Shown piece after piece: positions 63,323 through 64,000 of a stretch of 64,000 nucleotides of DNA. The first letter of the stretch is position 1; every line of letters begins with the position of its first letter. The translations under genes and the position numbers were made by a program. The notes under the pieces were generated by a model. The model searched no databases. It was not told where the DNA came from and saw nothing but the letters and a program-made list of their open reading frames with translations. The DNA comes from Cardinalis cardinalis (taxonomy: Eukaryota > Chordata > Aves > Passeriformes > Cardinalidae), in the NCBI GenBank assembly GCA_014549065.1, contig JACDOX010000009.1:1971310-2035309 (forward strand). Reading direction: 5' to 3'.

Positions 63323-64000
63323 GGAAGAGGATGTTTAATCACAACAGAACAATTACAAGACTTTTTCCAGAATTGTTTCTACTTAGTGAAGCACTCTTGC
63401 TATGTTCAGTACTTCATGAATCTATCTTTTCCATTCAACCCTAAAAGTGTTCTTTTATTTTCCTCTCATTTCCCTAATACTAAGTTACTAATTTTGCCAC
63501 TTTGGTTTAGTATAAAGATAGTAGGAAAGACATTCAGCATGGAATTCTTCCAAAGAGAATTCAGGGGACTCAATTAGTATTGTAAGACGGCCAGTTAATT
63601 TTTCATGACTTCATACTCATAAAATTGTTATGGAATGCCAGCTCACCAGAAAATTTATTAAAATTGCCAAGACTACTTAAACTTTTCCTCTACATTGAAG
63701 TTAGTAAGTATTGTACTCAAAGACACTGCACTCAAGAAGAGCAGAAAGAAAAAGTAACTGCAAAAAGGAAAAAAGTACATTCAAGAACGAACAAAAGAGC
63801 CAAACCAATTAGACACAACAAAAGAAGGAGAAAAACATTTTACCAAATGAGGATGGCAAAGTTCACTGTGTATGAACTGGGAGAAAAGGCAAAGGAAAAA
63901 AAGCTGAAAAGAAATGAGGCATGAAAGTTACATGTAACATTTCACATGTAACAATCTCTTAAGCTAGAGTTAAGTGTTTATTTTTAACAAATACTCTTTT
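63323..64000. other. Non-coding end of window
   Basis: No gene is recognised. A frame at 63625-63924 (+) has a lysine/arginine-rich second half, explained by A/G-rich sequence, and shows no domain. Confidence 0.5.

Noticed and set aside
63098..63577. 159-codon plus-strand frame at the right end
   Set aside because: Its first half is antisense to the CR1 reverse-transcriptase copy, and the remainder has no recognised domain.
1..64000. tRNA, rRNA, U-snRNA genes, CRISPR arrays, bacterial operons, intact retroviral genes
   Set aside because: I looked for B-box motifs, regular spacer arrays and conserved polymerase or capsid words and saw none. The window is vertebrate non-coding DNA.

Overview
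The window looks like avian nuclear DNA, probably from a songbird. The evidence is eight recognisable CR1 LINE segments, one solo LTR of a family very common in neoavian and passerine genomes, and a CR1 3' tail variant (AGAATATTCTG followed by GAAGGGACCCACAAGGATCA) that I associate with passerines. There are two runs of Ns (316-445 and 26176-26576) and eight isolated ambiguous bases, so this is draft assembly sequence. Most of it is AT-rich non-coding DNA of the kind found in long introns or gene deserts. I recognise no protein-coding gene by homology, and nothing prokaryotic or operon-like is present.

Layout. Positions 1-600 are a very GC- and CpG-rich island with G-runs and a 30-bp tandem repeat that enters an assembly gap; it is the best promoter or first-exon candidate. 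From about 600 to 26000 the DNA is AT-rich, with three short CR1 relics (3935-4093, 9413-9476, 12333-12391), simple repeats, two adjacent small hairpins (9550-9592), a moderately GC-rich island near 13450-14050, and a stretch near 16560-16750 that looks like a conserved non-coding element. A G-rich 41-bp minisatellite with an apparent 82-bp dimer pattern occupies 26012-26643, around a 401-bp gap. A solo LTR with a TATA box, a CRE-like site, a polyadenylation signal and a short target duplication lies at 30094-30673. CR1 fragments follow at 36936-37490 (+), 41001-41385 (-) and 57874-58040 (-). The right end (62049-63322, -) carries an old CR1 reverse-transcriptase copy that a younger CR1 tail has entered.

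Possible genes. Several short open stretches are bounded by good splice consensus sites. The best are 60930-61033 (+), 16931-17005 (+, exactly 25 codons), 46263-46461 (+) and a possible pair at 47225-47363 and 47483-47673 (+). None matches a protein I know. Similar acceptor-ORF-donor combinations arise by chance in this much AT-rich DNA, so they carry low confidence. If the best ones are real, they would suit a plus-strand gene with small exons in large introns, possibly starting at the left-end CpG island. That link is inference.

I did not find a previously undescribed biological system. The most distinctive items are the dimeric minisatellite, the nested CR1, the solo LTR with its regulatory motifs, two hairpin-forming loci and the low-confidence exon and conserved-element candidates.
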